Shown here piece by piece: positions 12,189 through 22,038 of a stretch of 64,000 nucleotides of DNA. The notes under the pieces were generated by a model. That model did not search any database. It had not been told where the DNA came from and saw only the letters and a program-made list of their open reading frames with translations. Origin of the DNA: Heliocidaris tuberculata (Eukaryota > Echinodermata > Echinoidea > Camarodonta > Echinometridae). Where the stretch lies: positions 11,768,058 to 11,832,057 of the forward strand of contig CM046844.1 in the NCBI GenBank assembly GCA_025618425.1. The letters run 5' to 3'. The number at the start of each line of letters is the position of its first letter. Positions within the stretch are counted from its first letter, which is position 1. The translations under genes were made by a program, and so were the position numbers.

Positions 12189-12706
12189 CGTCGCACCCCG
12201 TTCCCTAGCTCATAGCCCTAGCTCTCACTTACGTATCATGTCTATTCACTTGCGTACACAATAACATGTGTATGTATGCATTGTAGAATTCCCACACAAA
12301 GTGCAGTGCTGTAGACCCTGTTTTTTTTTTTCTTGCTCGGCTGGGTATAATCAACTGTTCCAAAGACCCTATGTTTTTCGCTTCTGGTCCGTTCCTTAGA
12401 CCCCCGTTTCGAGGGCGGCTGTGGTACACCCCCATCTGAAAAAAATTCGTCGCACCCCGTTCCCTAGCTCATAGCCCTAGCTCTCACTTACGTATCATGT
12501 CTATTCACTTGCGTACACAATAACATGTGTATGTATGCATTGTAGAATTCCCACACAAAGTGCAGTGCTGTAGACCCTGTTTTTTTTTTTCTTGCTCGGC
12601 TGGGAATAATCAACTGTTCCAAAGACCCTATGTTTTTCGCTTCTGGTCCGTTCCTTTGACCCCCGTTTCGAGGGCGGCTGTGGTACACCCCCATCTGAAA
12701 AAAAAT
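12189..12706. repeat. 259-bp tandem duplication
   Basis: The unit beginning CGTCGCACCCCGTTCCCTAG at 12,189 is repeated from 12,448 with only a few differences, so the duplication is recent. The unit contains the AAAGACCCTATGTTTTTCGC segment of a dispersed repeat related to 14,104-14,310. Confidence 0.9.
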
Positions 12707-12920
12707 TCGAGCGCCCCAATCGTCCCCCCCCCCCCCCCATCAAGGCATCATACATTACAGAACACAGGCCAAAGCCAAAGGCCACTTATCCAATACAAAA
12801 AATCTCTTCAAAATCAGAGGCAGATGAGATCAAGAAGATACCATTTTCACAAGAAAAGGGAAAGGTGGCCGTGGGCTATGCTTCATGAAAATATCATTTA
12901 TAATGAAGGACACCTTTTAA

Positions 12921-13213
12921 TCTGGTCAAGAACACACTTTTCCTAAGCCAAGTGCAAAATATCAGCCTAAAATTAAGAATACTGCACTGTGATTGGCCAG
13001 ATAGACTGCCCACCCACCAAGGAATCTCAACATTCCACAGCTGTTTTCCCCCTGGGTCAGTGAATGTCATTCTCCCCATGTGGTATTCTGTTCGAAACAA
13101 CCACACTGGCTTGTTTTTGGCCTTATTCAATCAGAAGACTGGATTTGGAGCTTTCAGAAAATCAAGAAATCTCGTCCTGTACCTTGGTGCTTAAAAGTGT
13201 GTTCTTGACCAGA
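12921..13213. mobile_element. TTAA-flanked element, family C
   Basis: A 293-bp element between TTAA at 12,917-12,920 and 13,214-13,217. Terminal inverted repeats are TCTGGTCAAGAACACACTTT at the left and its exact complement at the right, continuing imperfectly. It abuts the family A element at 13,218, sharing the central TTAA. Confidence 0.85.
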
Positions 13214-13217
13214 TTAA

Positions 13218-13626
13218 CCCTTTCAGGACAGGAATTATTTGAGGGGTAAATTGATCACATTTTGCTCTTCAAATTGGCAACACTGATATTTTTCTTTTAG
13301 CGCTACATGGTTCTAACAAAATGTAATGTCTTTGAAAACAATATACATCATTAGAAACTTAGTCAAAAGTTGAAAATAATGCCAATTTTGATTTAAAAAA
13401 CAGTGATTTTGAACCTCTCAATGTGTTTCCAATTTAAGGATTTTGAAGCTTATTCACCTTTATATAATTCCTGGCATCAAACGCAATATGGTCATGCAAC
13501 AAAAATGGAAACAATGTGTGTAGAAATTTTTGCTCCTCCTACTCATGCATCTGGTATATTTTTTACAGCTCTGAATCAAAAGTTATTGAGCCAAACCACA
13601 AAATGTGGTCAATTGTCTCGAAAGGG
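13218..13626. mobile_element. TTAA-flanked element, family A copy 1
   Basis: A 409-bp element with TTAA at 13,214-13,217 and 13,627-13,630. The left terminus is CCCTTTCAGGACAGGAATT; the right terminus reads CCCTTTCGAGACAATTGACC on the other strand. Three more copies lie at 21,630, 55,256 and 62,864. CCC-type ends with a TTAA target resemble piggyBac MITEs. Non-coding. Confidence 0.88.
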
Positions 13627-14103
13627 TTAAAGGGTTCCCCATGTTAGGAATGGTGTTTTCTGAAAATAGACTTACAGCTTTACTGTGACATAAATTTTAT
13701 TTGGGCTCAAAATGAAAAAAAAAAATCACAATGATCAAAAGAATTGAGGGAACAAAAATATGTTTTGAAGCACCTTTTTCTCCCTGAATTTGACTTATTT
13801 TTCCCAATCTGTTATAAAAAAAGAATCAACAAATAATATAAAGTGTGACATTCACTCTGGGCCTTTAAGGGAGTCAGTAGATCCACTTCCGAGTGTTAGT
13901 TACAAAATCAAAGAATATTGATAGTGATACGATCTGATTAAGCCTATTTTTGACTACATGTATTAGCTTATGGCCCAGATATAACTTTAGGCTGTGAACC
14001 TTTGTTTTCATATATATTCAGTCTAGGAATGAAAGGTAGAGCCTGTGCTTCAAAGGGTGTGAGGATGGTGAAACTTAGCTAGGTGCTAGGTGTACATGTA
14101 AGC

Positions 14104-14310
14104 CCGGGGGGGGGGGGCACTGACGGGAGTGTGCCGCAGCCACCCTTGAAACGGTGGTCTAAGGAACAGACTAGAAGCGAAAAACACGGTCTTTGGAATG
14201 GTGGATCCATACCCAGCTGAGCGAAAAAATATGGTCTAAGGAACTACGGCACTTAGTGCGGGGATTCTATTGTGCAAGAATATAATAGAGTTACATACGC
14301 ACTATGTAAC
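14104..14310. repeat. Dispersed G-tract repeat fragment
   Basis: Starts CCCGGGGGGGGGGGGCAC and contains GAAACGGTGGTCTAAGGAAC and GAAGCGAAAAACACGGTCTT. The latter is the reverse complement of a segment in the duplicated unit at 12.3 and 12.6 kb. A more complete relative lies at 48,768-49,220. Confidence 0.6.
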
Positions 14311-14448
14311 TCTATGGCATATGTGCCATTGCCCACGCATAAGTGTCCCCTTGATCATATAAAAGTATGGGGCCCATTTCAGTAACTCTAAAGTCCAAGT
14401 TCCACAGGCCTTACGCTTGTATTTTGAGTACTACTTGTACATTATTAA

Positions 14449-15037
14449 AGGGCAATCCAACCTTGGTAATTAGATGATTTGTGTGAAAGCAGAAAATAAG
14501 AAAAACAGGATAGTGAAAGTTTGAAAGAAATCAGACAAGGAATAAGAAAGTTATGGATGTTTGAAAAATGAGATCACTACATTTTTGCAAATCTCAAATT
14601 GGCAATTTGGTGATTCAATTTTGACATTTTTGTGGACAGCTCTCCCATTTGTCGTATATAAAAATATCATTAATTTGCGGTTTTCTTCGAGGCGCTTTTA
14701 CCCTCGGGGCAGTACTCAAAATATATTGGAAATAGCATATTGTTATAGGTCCTCATGAAAGAAAAAGATCCTACTGAGTAATACATTTTGAAAAAAGTGA
14801 CATTTTAGTCATTTTGTGAGTTGGAACGAATGGGAGAGTTGTCCACAGCTACATCACAGGGACATTACCTATTCGGCCAATTTGAAATTCCCATATGTAT
14901 AGCACATGTAATTACAACTTTCAAAAATTCATAACTTTCTTATTGCTTGTCCAATTTTGTTCAAACTTTCTCCAATCTGCTTCTCTGATTTTTCCTCTTT
15001 CTTCCAAAGCAACTTGCTAGTAAGGTTGGATTTCCCT
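14449..15037. mobile_element. TTAA-flanked foldback element, family B copy 2
   Basis: A 589-bp element with TTAA at 14,445-14,448 and 15,038-15,041. Termini are AGGGCAATCCAACCTT and, on the other strand, AGGGAAATCCAACCTT. It lies in the opposite orientation to the copy at 2634-3220. Any short frames inside are not genes. Confidence 0.87.
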
Positions 15038-15041
15038 TTAA

Positions 15042-16038
15042 TAGTCAGATTCCAAGTTACAAAAAATAAACAGAAAAATTTGTCTGGTCAGAGGTGTTAT
15101 AAAACATAGTTTTGATAAATCCAGATAGTTTGATGTTTATGCTCTTAATAAATTCTGGATATTTTAAGTATTTTTCCCTCACTCTTGCTTTCTCGTAAAT
15201 ATTTTGATGACGTCAGTCAACCGGTCCAGTGAGTCGCGACAACACTGACGTGAACACCTTACTTAGCAATCCTCTGCTATTAGCAAAAATCTTTGTCCAA
15301 AATTAAAACTCCTGAAATTTCAGTTCTGTTTGGAAATGGTTAAACAAATCAAAATGCTTGATAATGAATAAATCAAGTCCTTCATTCATGCCATGTCATA
15401 TGATGTATCTCATAACTATTACACAGATTGTCAAAAAGATCAAACTTTAGAATGCTTTACAAAAATATGAATCATTTATTCATTGATGATACTAGAGTCT
15501 ATTACATAGATTATTTTCCTCCTATAACTTATTGAAGTTTAATCTTAGTATGATATGGATACTAGGATACATGTATTACATGCTTGTTACAAAATTGATT
15601 AACATTATGCATATATTTTGACAGAAAATGCTGCCAAAAAGAGGGTGAATTTCTAATTACACGACCAATATTTTCTTATAACGATATCTCCTCTATAATG
15701 AGCAAAAAAAAAATGTCTTTTAATTCGATACATATTCAATACCTTGAGCAATATTACAATGCATGTTGACTTATGAATCTTGCTCTTTTAGGTATGCTAA
15801 GTCATATTACGATAGATTACCCAGACTGCTTGGTCAGTCTACTCGAAGGCTAATAATTGACGTCTTGTGTGTTGACTCAGGGCAAAGAGATTCAAAGCTC
15901 TTTTCCTTTACTCTGATCTCTCATTTACGTCAGGCTAAAAGGTTAAGCGTATTAATTAAGCTACAAGTAATATGATTTTTTTAAAAATCTAATGGGAAAA
16001 AAAGGAAATGAATAAATAACTTTGTGTCAGTTTACATT
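15042..16038. other. Gene-free stretch
   Basis: No convincing coding region, repeat or RNA gene was recognised. A 70-codon frame at 15,763-15,975 has no motif. Confidence 0.4.
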
Positions 16039-16194
16039 ATGAACAATTGTGGTCAGTGTATAAGGGGAGGGGGAAGGGTGTAATTGGTAGGCTCTCAATT
16101 TTCAGTCTTACCAATGGAACAATTGTGGTCAGTGTATAAGGGGAGGGGGAAGGGTGTAATTGGTAGGCTCTCAATTTTCAGTCTTACCAATGAT
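16039..16194. repeat. 78-bp tandem duplication
   Basis: The unit from GAACAATTGTGGTCAGTGTA through AAGGGGAGGGGGAAGGGTG to CAGTCTTACCAATG occurs twice in a row, near 16,039 and 16,117, essentially identical. Confidence 0.88.
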
Positions 16195-16439
16195 GCAGAA
16201 AACGAAACCATTGAAGACCCCAAAATGCATTAAATATATTAAGGTCTATGTAAATCCCCTTCTCACTAATTCATGTGGCTTTGTGTTCCCAAGAGTATGA
16301 TGGCTTTTACTAACAGTCTGTCTTGGCACGATGTGGTACTTGGTCTAAATTAGCCCCCCCCAAAAAAAAAAAATAAAAAATAAAAAATTGTATGGTATCT
16401 TCAAGGGGAAAAATTGGAAAAGGGTCCATCTTAGTATAA

Positions 16440-17390
16440 TTTTCCTCGATTTCTGGCTAAAAACAAACAAGGGGAGACACAAATCATATCAAAAGATACA
16501 GAGAGAAATGAAAGAAGGATAACAAGTGTCATGTAACGTAATGAAAAAAGAAAGAGAAATGATGGATAAAATCCGATAATGCAAAGAAAAACATAACGCA
16601 CAACGGAGAGATGATAGAAGGGTAGGAAAGATGGAAGAGAGGATTATGAAAGGAATCAAAGAACAACAAAAGGAAAGGTGGAAAGTAAAAAATGAGGGGA
16701 TAAAAATAAAGAATAACATAAAGAAATATAGAGTTAGAGACATACATGTAAATGGTAGGATATGTATATTTAGAGTGACATAAGGAAAGATAGAAGAGAA
16801 GATGATAAATTGATCAAAGAATAACATAACGAAAGGAATGATCGAAAGAAAAAAATGATAGGATAAAAGGTTTAGGAAATAGCGAAGTGATAGGAGGATA
16901 AAGATTAACATTTATAAGGAAAGATGGAAAAAAGATGAAAGGAAACAAAGAATAACAAAGAAAGTAAAATGGAAAGCAGAAAATGATAAAAGGAAAAAAA
17001 AATAACCTAAAGAAAGATAGGGAGACAAATGATTGGATGAAAAAGGAATAATGTAACAAAGAGATACATGTAGAGAAATGATGGAATAGGATAAAGATCA
17101 ACACAAGTGGTGGAAGAGAAGATGATGAAAAGGAACAGAATAATAACGAATGGAAAGATGGAAAGCAAAAAATGGTTGAAGGATAAAAATAAAGAATAGC
17201 ATAATGAAAGATAGAGAAATGATAGAAGGATAAAGATAATTCATGCTCCCATCAGGTCAACTTTTGTTTGCCTTTTTTTTTTTTGAAAGCAAAAAAAAAG
17301 AAGAAGATATATAAGGATAAAAAAGAATATAATGAAAGATAGAGAAATGATAGAAGGATAAAGATAATAATTTGTTCATGCTCTCATCAG
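16440..17390. repeat. ~0.9-kb purine-rich degenerate tandem array
   Basis: The + strand is strongly enriched in A and G, with the unit GAAAGATAGAGAAATGATAG-AAGGATAAAGA repeated in many degraded forms. A cleaner late duplication is at about 17,208-17,300 and 17,332-17,420, both containing TTCATGCTC(C/T)CATCAGG. The Phe/Ser-rich minus-strand frames over it are compositional artefacts. Confidence 0.75.
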
Positions 17391-17698
17391 GCCACATTGT
17401 ATTTCCTGTTTTTCTTTCTGCTGAAAATAAAAGAAACCACACATAAAATTGCTAAAAAAAATGTTCGAAAACTTTGACCCAGCCCACCATGCAAAGATCC
17501 AACAATTTAGCGAAAGCCAGTATGGTAATGCGATAGTGTTGGAAAACACACAAGGGAAGAATATAGGGCCAGGAGTTCTCATAGATATGTAGCCTTACAC
17601 TGAGTATTTGCCCTATTTCTTCCTTTTTTTTTTAATTTGGGAATTTGAACAAAGATTTTCTTGACCTTATTGTGAGTATCTTTCTGTCTCTATTTGAC

Positions 17699-17756
17699 AG
17701 GACACACCCAGAGGATGTAGCCTTCTACCTTCATTTGAGCTGAGGCAAAGCAGACT
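17699..17756 (+). promoter_or_regulatory. Splice acceptor and 5' leader of FEM1-like copy 1
   Basis: A pyrimidine-rich CTGTCTCTATTTGACAG ends at 17,700. The leader that follows, GGACACACCCAGAGGATGTA (starting 17,700), has counterparts just upstream of copy 2 (after 24,802) and copy 3 (after 31,851). The conservation suggests that a non-coding 5' exon is spliced onto each coding exon. The upstream exon was not found. Confidence 0.55.
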
Positions 17757-19580
17757 ATGGCATCTTCATGTAGCAGTGGGGAAACACCTTCAGACCTAAC
17801 AGGTGACTTGGCCTCTTTGATTTGTAAAGGGACAGTGGGTGAAGAAGTGGTGAAGCTGTATGCTGAAAAGGGTCAAATTGATGTATCTGACGAGGATGGT
17901 AAAACGCCATTGATGTTTGCATGTTTGAAAGGTCTGCAGGACACAGTAAAGTTCCTGTTAGCAAATGGAGCTAACCCAAACTCTAAGAGCTTAAAGGAGG
18001 GTAACACCCCTATGCATTATGCATGCATGGTACAACAACCAGAAGAAGAGGATTCCTTATCTGGAAGATATTATTACCCGTATAAATGGATGAGTTCCAA
18101 GCTTGCTATTATTAAGCTTCTTATAAGTTACGGAGCACTAGCTTTTCAGTACAACCTAGATGGATGGAGCCCACCCTATGTAGCTTCTCTGTACATGCTG
18201 AAGGATGCTGTTGAACTTTTCTTATCTATGGACGACATTCCTTTGGAGGTCAAGATCAAAGCTGCTGAAATATTTGGAGTGTCTCAGGCTACTCTGGATC
18301 ACAAAACCAGATGTAAAAATGTATTTCAATCTTTCTCTCAAGCCATATCCTTTCAACAAGATGCATGTCTTACAAAGTCACAGACTGAAATATCTGAACT
18401 TGCAGCATGTTTCTCCAAGGCCTCCCTGAAAGAATGCCACACACAAGAGGAAATTGAGTCTGTCAAGCAATCCAAAGTTGCTTTAAAGGCTCATGCATTT
18501 TTGGTTGGGGAAAGAATATTGCCCGAGAATCTCAAGCAAAGATATCTGTATCCATCACTTACTAGATTTGCAAGCGATTTGATGTTTGATGAAAAAATGT
18601 TTGAAGAAGGCTTTCAAATAATGTCTTGTGCCCTTGGCTTTGAGCGTCAAGGTGAATTGAAGTTAGGATTAGTAGGAGGGAGCCTAGCTGAAAAATGTGG
18701 ATTATTTTGGAATGAGGACAAAGGACCAAATTCTCAGTACCTTCAGTGCACAAGGGATTTGATGTGTGCATACGAATCAGTTCTCACTCATGTTCCTATC
18801 GACTCTCTATCGGACAATAATAGTTCCCTCATGGAAAGCTTTGGTGAAATATTATTTAATGAGGCCTTCTATTGTTCAAAAGTTGATATCTTGAAATCCA
18901 CATTGCAGGCCATAGAGAAGTCAGTAAGGGTCATCCGAGGTAGAATTTGTAATGAGAACCCTGAAAAGTATCCCGAATTATCATCAGTGACATTCAGAAT
19001 CATGGAACTTCTGGGAGAAGCATTTGTCGACAATATGTATTCGGGAATACACTTCAGGAACCTTCTCAGAGTAAAGTTTGTAATATTCAAGGTCCTATTC
19101 TTTGACAATGCTTCATATAAGGATAGCAGTGGCAGCAACATACTCCACTTGGTGGCATACTTTGTCTCTTCCGCTAGAGACTTTGACTACCTTGAAGATC
19201 TTGCCAGGGCGTTTGTACGACATGGATGTCCAATAGATGTGGTGAATAAAGATGGTGAAACTGCCAGAGGTATCTTGGAAGAGGATGAGATGTACGACCA
19301 CGAGAGTGATCCAACATTTCTGATGTTGGTGAGTCCACCAACCTCAGTACTACCCCTGGAGGAATTATCTATCAGAGCAGTCTTGCGAGAACACATCTAC
19401 TACCAGGATAAACTTCCTCCAAGTTTATGTGAGATGATAGAAGATGGAGTTAAGGAATCTGATTTGGAAAGAGGTAGTGAGGACTCGGAAAAGGGGGGTG
19501 ATGACTCGGATAGAGGGAGTGAGGGCTCTGGAATCAATGACTCAGATAGTGAGAGCTCAGGGAGTGAGGATGGAGATTGA
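17757..19580 (+). CDS. FEM1-like ankyrin-repeat protein with acidic tail (copy 1)
   Basis: Single coding exon for 607 aa. Residues about 47-79, 82-130 and 134-160 are ankyrin repeats. Next comes the FEM1 linker helix (VKIKAAEIFGVSQATL, 165-180), then a central region matching FEM1 (EEIESVKQSKVALKAHAFLV at 231-250, GERIL, then MFEEGF). C-terminal ankyrin repeats lie at about 457-510 and the VHL-box-like end at 532-562, including IYYQDKLPPSL. FEM1 proteins recruit substrates to CUL2-Elongin B/C ubiquitin ligases; that role is inferred. The N-terminal ankyrin block is shorter than in vertebrate FEM1, and residues 565-607 form an extra Ser/Asp/Glu/Gly tail. The ATG at 17,757 follows a likely splice acceptor at 17,699-17,700 and aligns with copy 2. 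The sequence is far from canonical FEM1A/B/C, so no symbol is given. Confidence 0.88.
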   Translation: MASSCSSGETPSDLTGDLASLICKGTVGEEVVKLYAEKGQIDVSDEDGKTPLMFACLKGLQDTVKFLLANGANPNSKSLKEGNTPMHYACMVQQPEEEDSLSGRYYYPYKWMSSKLAIIKLLISYGALAFQYNLDGWSPPYVASLYMLKDAVELFLSMDDIPLEVKIKAAEIFGVSQATLDHKTRCKNVFQSFSQAISFQQDACLTKSQTEISELAACFSKASLKECHTQEEIESVKQSKVALKAHAFLVGERILPENLKQRYLYPSLTRFASDLMFDEKMFEEGFQIMSCALGFERQGELKLGLVGGSLAEKCGLFWNEDKGPNSQYLQCTRDLMCAYESVLTHVPIDSLSDNNSSLMESFGEILFNEAFYCSKVDILKSTLQAIEKSVRVIRGRICNENPEKYPELSSVTFRIMELLGEAFVDNMYSGIHFRNLLRVKFVIFKVLFFDNASYKDSSGSNILHLVAYFVSSARDFDYLEDLARAFVRHGCPIDVVNKDGETARGILEEDEMYDHESDPTFLMLVSPPTSVLPLEELSIRAVLREHIYYQDKLPPSLCEMIEDGVKESDLERGSEDSEKGGDDSDRGSEGSGINDSDSESSGSEDGD

Positions 19581-19636
19581 TTCCATTCCATGTCACATGA
19601 ATTCTTGGGATGATACATTTTGCCATTTCAATTTTG

Positions 19637-19642
19637 AATAAA
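19637..19642 (+). terminator. Polyadenylation signal AATAAA of FEM1-like copy 1
   Basis: AATAAA lies 57 bp after the TGA stop of copy 1, in TTTTGAATAAACTATG. It is well placed for a short 3' UTR. Copy 2 has no AATAAA at the homologous place. Confidence 0.6.
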
Positions 19643-20358
19643 CTATGCAATTGTGGTATACTAAGTAATATGCTTGCCACCATTTCAGAACCTTGATCAA
19701 AAGCTTTACATTTGATATTTATGTTGCTTTTTGTAAGTGTTTTTCCACTGCCTGGAATTTAGACATATCTGGACAAAGTGTCACCCTTTTTTGAACCCTT
19801 AACCAATATTAGTGTGTTAAAGACAAATTTCAATGTAATTCAAGAAAAGGCGTGTGTTACTGGGATCAGGAAATTACTATCAAAAGCGGTGATGAAAGCC
19901 TTGATTGGTACAGAATGGTTTTATGAGAGGATGGAATGGATGATCTTGATTGTCTAAAATAGTATACAATATGCATGTACATGTATATACATGTACCTCT
20001 GTATGTAAGGGGTTCCATGCCACCATACTATATTCAAAATATGAGCTTAAAATGGTACTTGTGTTTTCAAGACCTATTGAATATTGAAATACATGTACTC
20101 TCTCAATAAATGTGAAAGCAACATGTAAACATCATACCTGTATGCGTAGAAAGTGTTGCATATAAAGTGTTGCATAGAAAGTGTTGCATAGAAAGTGCTG
20201 CACATGGAACCCAAGCCCTACTTGTGTTGAGTGTTTATATGCTAAAATTTCTTCTAACTCTTAAAGTCTGTCAACAGATTGTCAAGTAAAGTTTGGGGAT
20301 TTATTTTATCCATGTAGCTCCACTCAATTATGTTTTTTGGTGATTGGTTCCCTTTTAA

Positions 20359-21243
20359 AGGAGAATTAACTCCAGAATATAAATGTACTTATGTTCAAAG
20401 GTGTAATATATTTTTAATCATTGGCCTGTATCACTTTAGAAATAAAATATCAGAAAAGGGTTTAAATCAAGACATTCTAGCACATGGTATCATCTGCTAA
20501 CACTTTACATGGGGGCTGCCATTTTCTTGATGATATGGAGTTGTACATGAACCATTGGAAATCGTTCCGGTCAGGAAGATATTTTTAATCCTAGAGCTAA
20601 ATTGCTTCTCTTCATTGAAAAAAAATCTCCATATATGATGGAAAATACATAACAGGTGTATACATATATTCTAAAATTTGAAATTTATAGATTTCTCTTT
20701 ATATTCTCTGGTTTTTCTAAATAGAAATCGATTTCTTGGGCTTGCATGGCAGAGCAGAACATAATTTATACAACGCGCATTCTGACTATTGAAGTCCATT
20801 ATCTCAAAGCAGGTGAATGCATAGTTTGTCACTATTGACGCTTGGGAAAGTTATCATCCATAAATTTGAATTAATTTGCTCCGTTGCATACGTCATAGTA
20901 TCAAGAAAATAGATTTATATTTAGTAAAATAGTAATTTTCAAAGAAATGTATAACACATTTTTGTTTTTAGAATATATGTATATATCTGTTAAATATTTT
21001 AAATCTCAAATAGGATTTTGTATTAGGAAGGAAGACAATTTTGCATTCGGATTAAAAATATCTTTATGTACACATCAAGAAAATGGCAGCCCTCAGGTAT
21101 CGCTAGCAGACGATAAATTTTGCTGAGAAAATCTTGATTTATACCCTCTCGTATATTTTAATGCAAAACTACGTAGGACAACAATAAGGAATAGACTACA
21201 TCTTTGAATATAAGCACATTTATATTTTGAGGTTAATTCCCCT
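20359..21243. mobile_element. TTAA-flanked foldback element, family D
   Basis: An 885-bp element between TTAA at 20,355-20,358 and 21,244-21,247. The termini form imperfect inverted repeats of about 50 bp: AGGAGAATTAACTCCAGAAT at the left, and AGGGGAATTAACCTCAAAAT from the right on the other strand. A second, inner symmetry pairs GGGGGCTGCCATTTTCTTGA near 20,512 with TCAAGAAAATGGCAGCCCTC near 21,077. Non-coding. Confidence 0.82.
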
Positions 21244-21441
21244 TTAAGTCATGCTTCATGCCTTTATGCCATACATGTATAACACTCCCTTTAATGCTCT
21301 TTTTGTTTTTCATTTTCTGTATCTTTTTTCAAGTATCATTTGATATTTACCGTTGTGTCAATACGATTTGCTTCTGTTTTGTTTCGCTTTGATGTATGCT
21401 ATCCTGAAGGTTTCCTTTTTTATGATGCTCATACATTGTAC

Positions 21442-21514
21442 ATTAAATGTATATTGAAGCAAAATCATGACATACAATTTGTACGTCATGATTTTGCTTC
21501 AATATACATTTAAT
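21442..21514. repeat. Perfect 30-bp inverted repeat (hairpin)
   Basis: The arms at 21,442-21,471 and 21,485-21,514 are exactly complementary, starting ATTAAATGTATATTGAAGCA, with a 13-bp loop. The perfect match indicates recent origin or constraint. No gene overlaps it. Confidence 0.92.
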
Positions 21515-21548
21515 TTGATTTGACTTTATTTGATTTTAGGCAGATCAG

Positions 21549-21604
21549 ACGGGGGGGGGGGGGGGGGGGGGGGGGTGGAATCCCCACCCCCCCCCCCCCC
21601 CACC
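21549..21604. repeat. Poly-G / poly-C palindrome
   Basis: A G run of about 26, then TGGAATCCCCA, then a C run of about 14. It lies in the segment duplicated downstream of other FEM1-like copies (31.5 and 34.5 kb), where the tracts are short or absent, so the homopolymers expanded after the duplication. Confidence 0.8.
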
Positions 21605-21629
21605 TCCTCTTGAGTAAAATGAACATTAA

Positions 21630-22034
21630 CCCTTTCAGGACAGGAATTATTCAAGGGCTAAATTGATCACATTTCATTCTTCAAATTGGCAACAATAATA
21701 TTTTTCTTTTAGTGCTACATGGTTCTAATAAGGTGTAATGTCTTTGAAATATGCATGGTTAGGAATTTATCGAAAAGTTTTTAAAAATTACCAATTTTGA
21801 TGAAAAAACAATGATTTTTAACCTCTCAATATGTTGCCAATTTAAGGATGTAAAAGCTTAATCTGGTTTTTAAAATTCCTGGCATCAAACGTAATATGGT
21901 CATGCAATAAAAAATGACATAGTGTGTGCCAAAAATTTTGCTCTTTCTACTCATGCATCTGGTAAATTTTTTAGAGCTTTGAATCAAAAGTTATTGAGCC
22001 AAACCACAAAATGTGGTCAATTGTATTGAAAGGG
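21630..22034. mobile_element. TTAA-flanked element, family A copy 2
   Basis: A 405-bp element with TTAA at 21,626-21,629 and 22,035-22,038, beginning CCCTTTCAGGACAGGAATTA. The duplicated flank at 31,587-31,615 reads AAATGAACATTAAAAGGGCT without it, which is the unoccupied site. Confidence 0.9.
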
Positions 22035-22038
22035 TTAA

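Larger units (their letters stand above)
11658..12789. mobile_element. Composite repeat with ~50-bp terminal inverted repeats
   Basis: The left end reads ATAAGTGGCTTTGGCC and continues to ATGTCTTGATGGGGG (to about 11,708). The right end, reverse complemented from 12,789, reads ATAAGTGGCCTTTGGC and continues to GCCTTGATGGGGG. Nested inside are a 259-bp hairpin (11,734-11,992) and a 259-bp tandem duplication (12,189-12,706). Short frames here are repeat shadows. Confidence 0.65.

Noticed and set aside
12229..12946. Two near-identical 68-codon minus-strand frames and a 139-codon plus frame
   Set aside because: The repetition reflects a 259-bp non-coding duplication; the frames overlap repeat ends and have no domain.
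16489..17104. Phe/Ser/Leu-rich minus-strand frames that look like membrane proteins
   Set aside because: Compositional effect of a purine-rich tandem array; no conserved motif, no stable frame across units.
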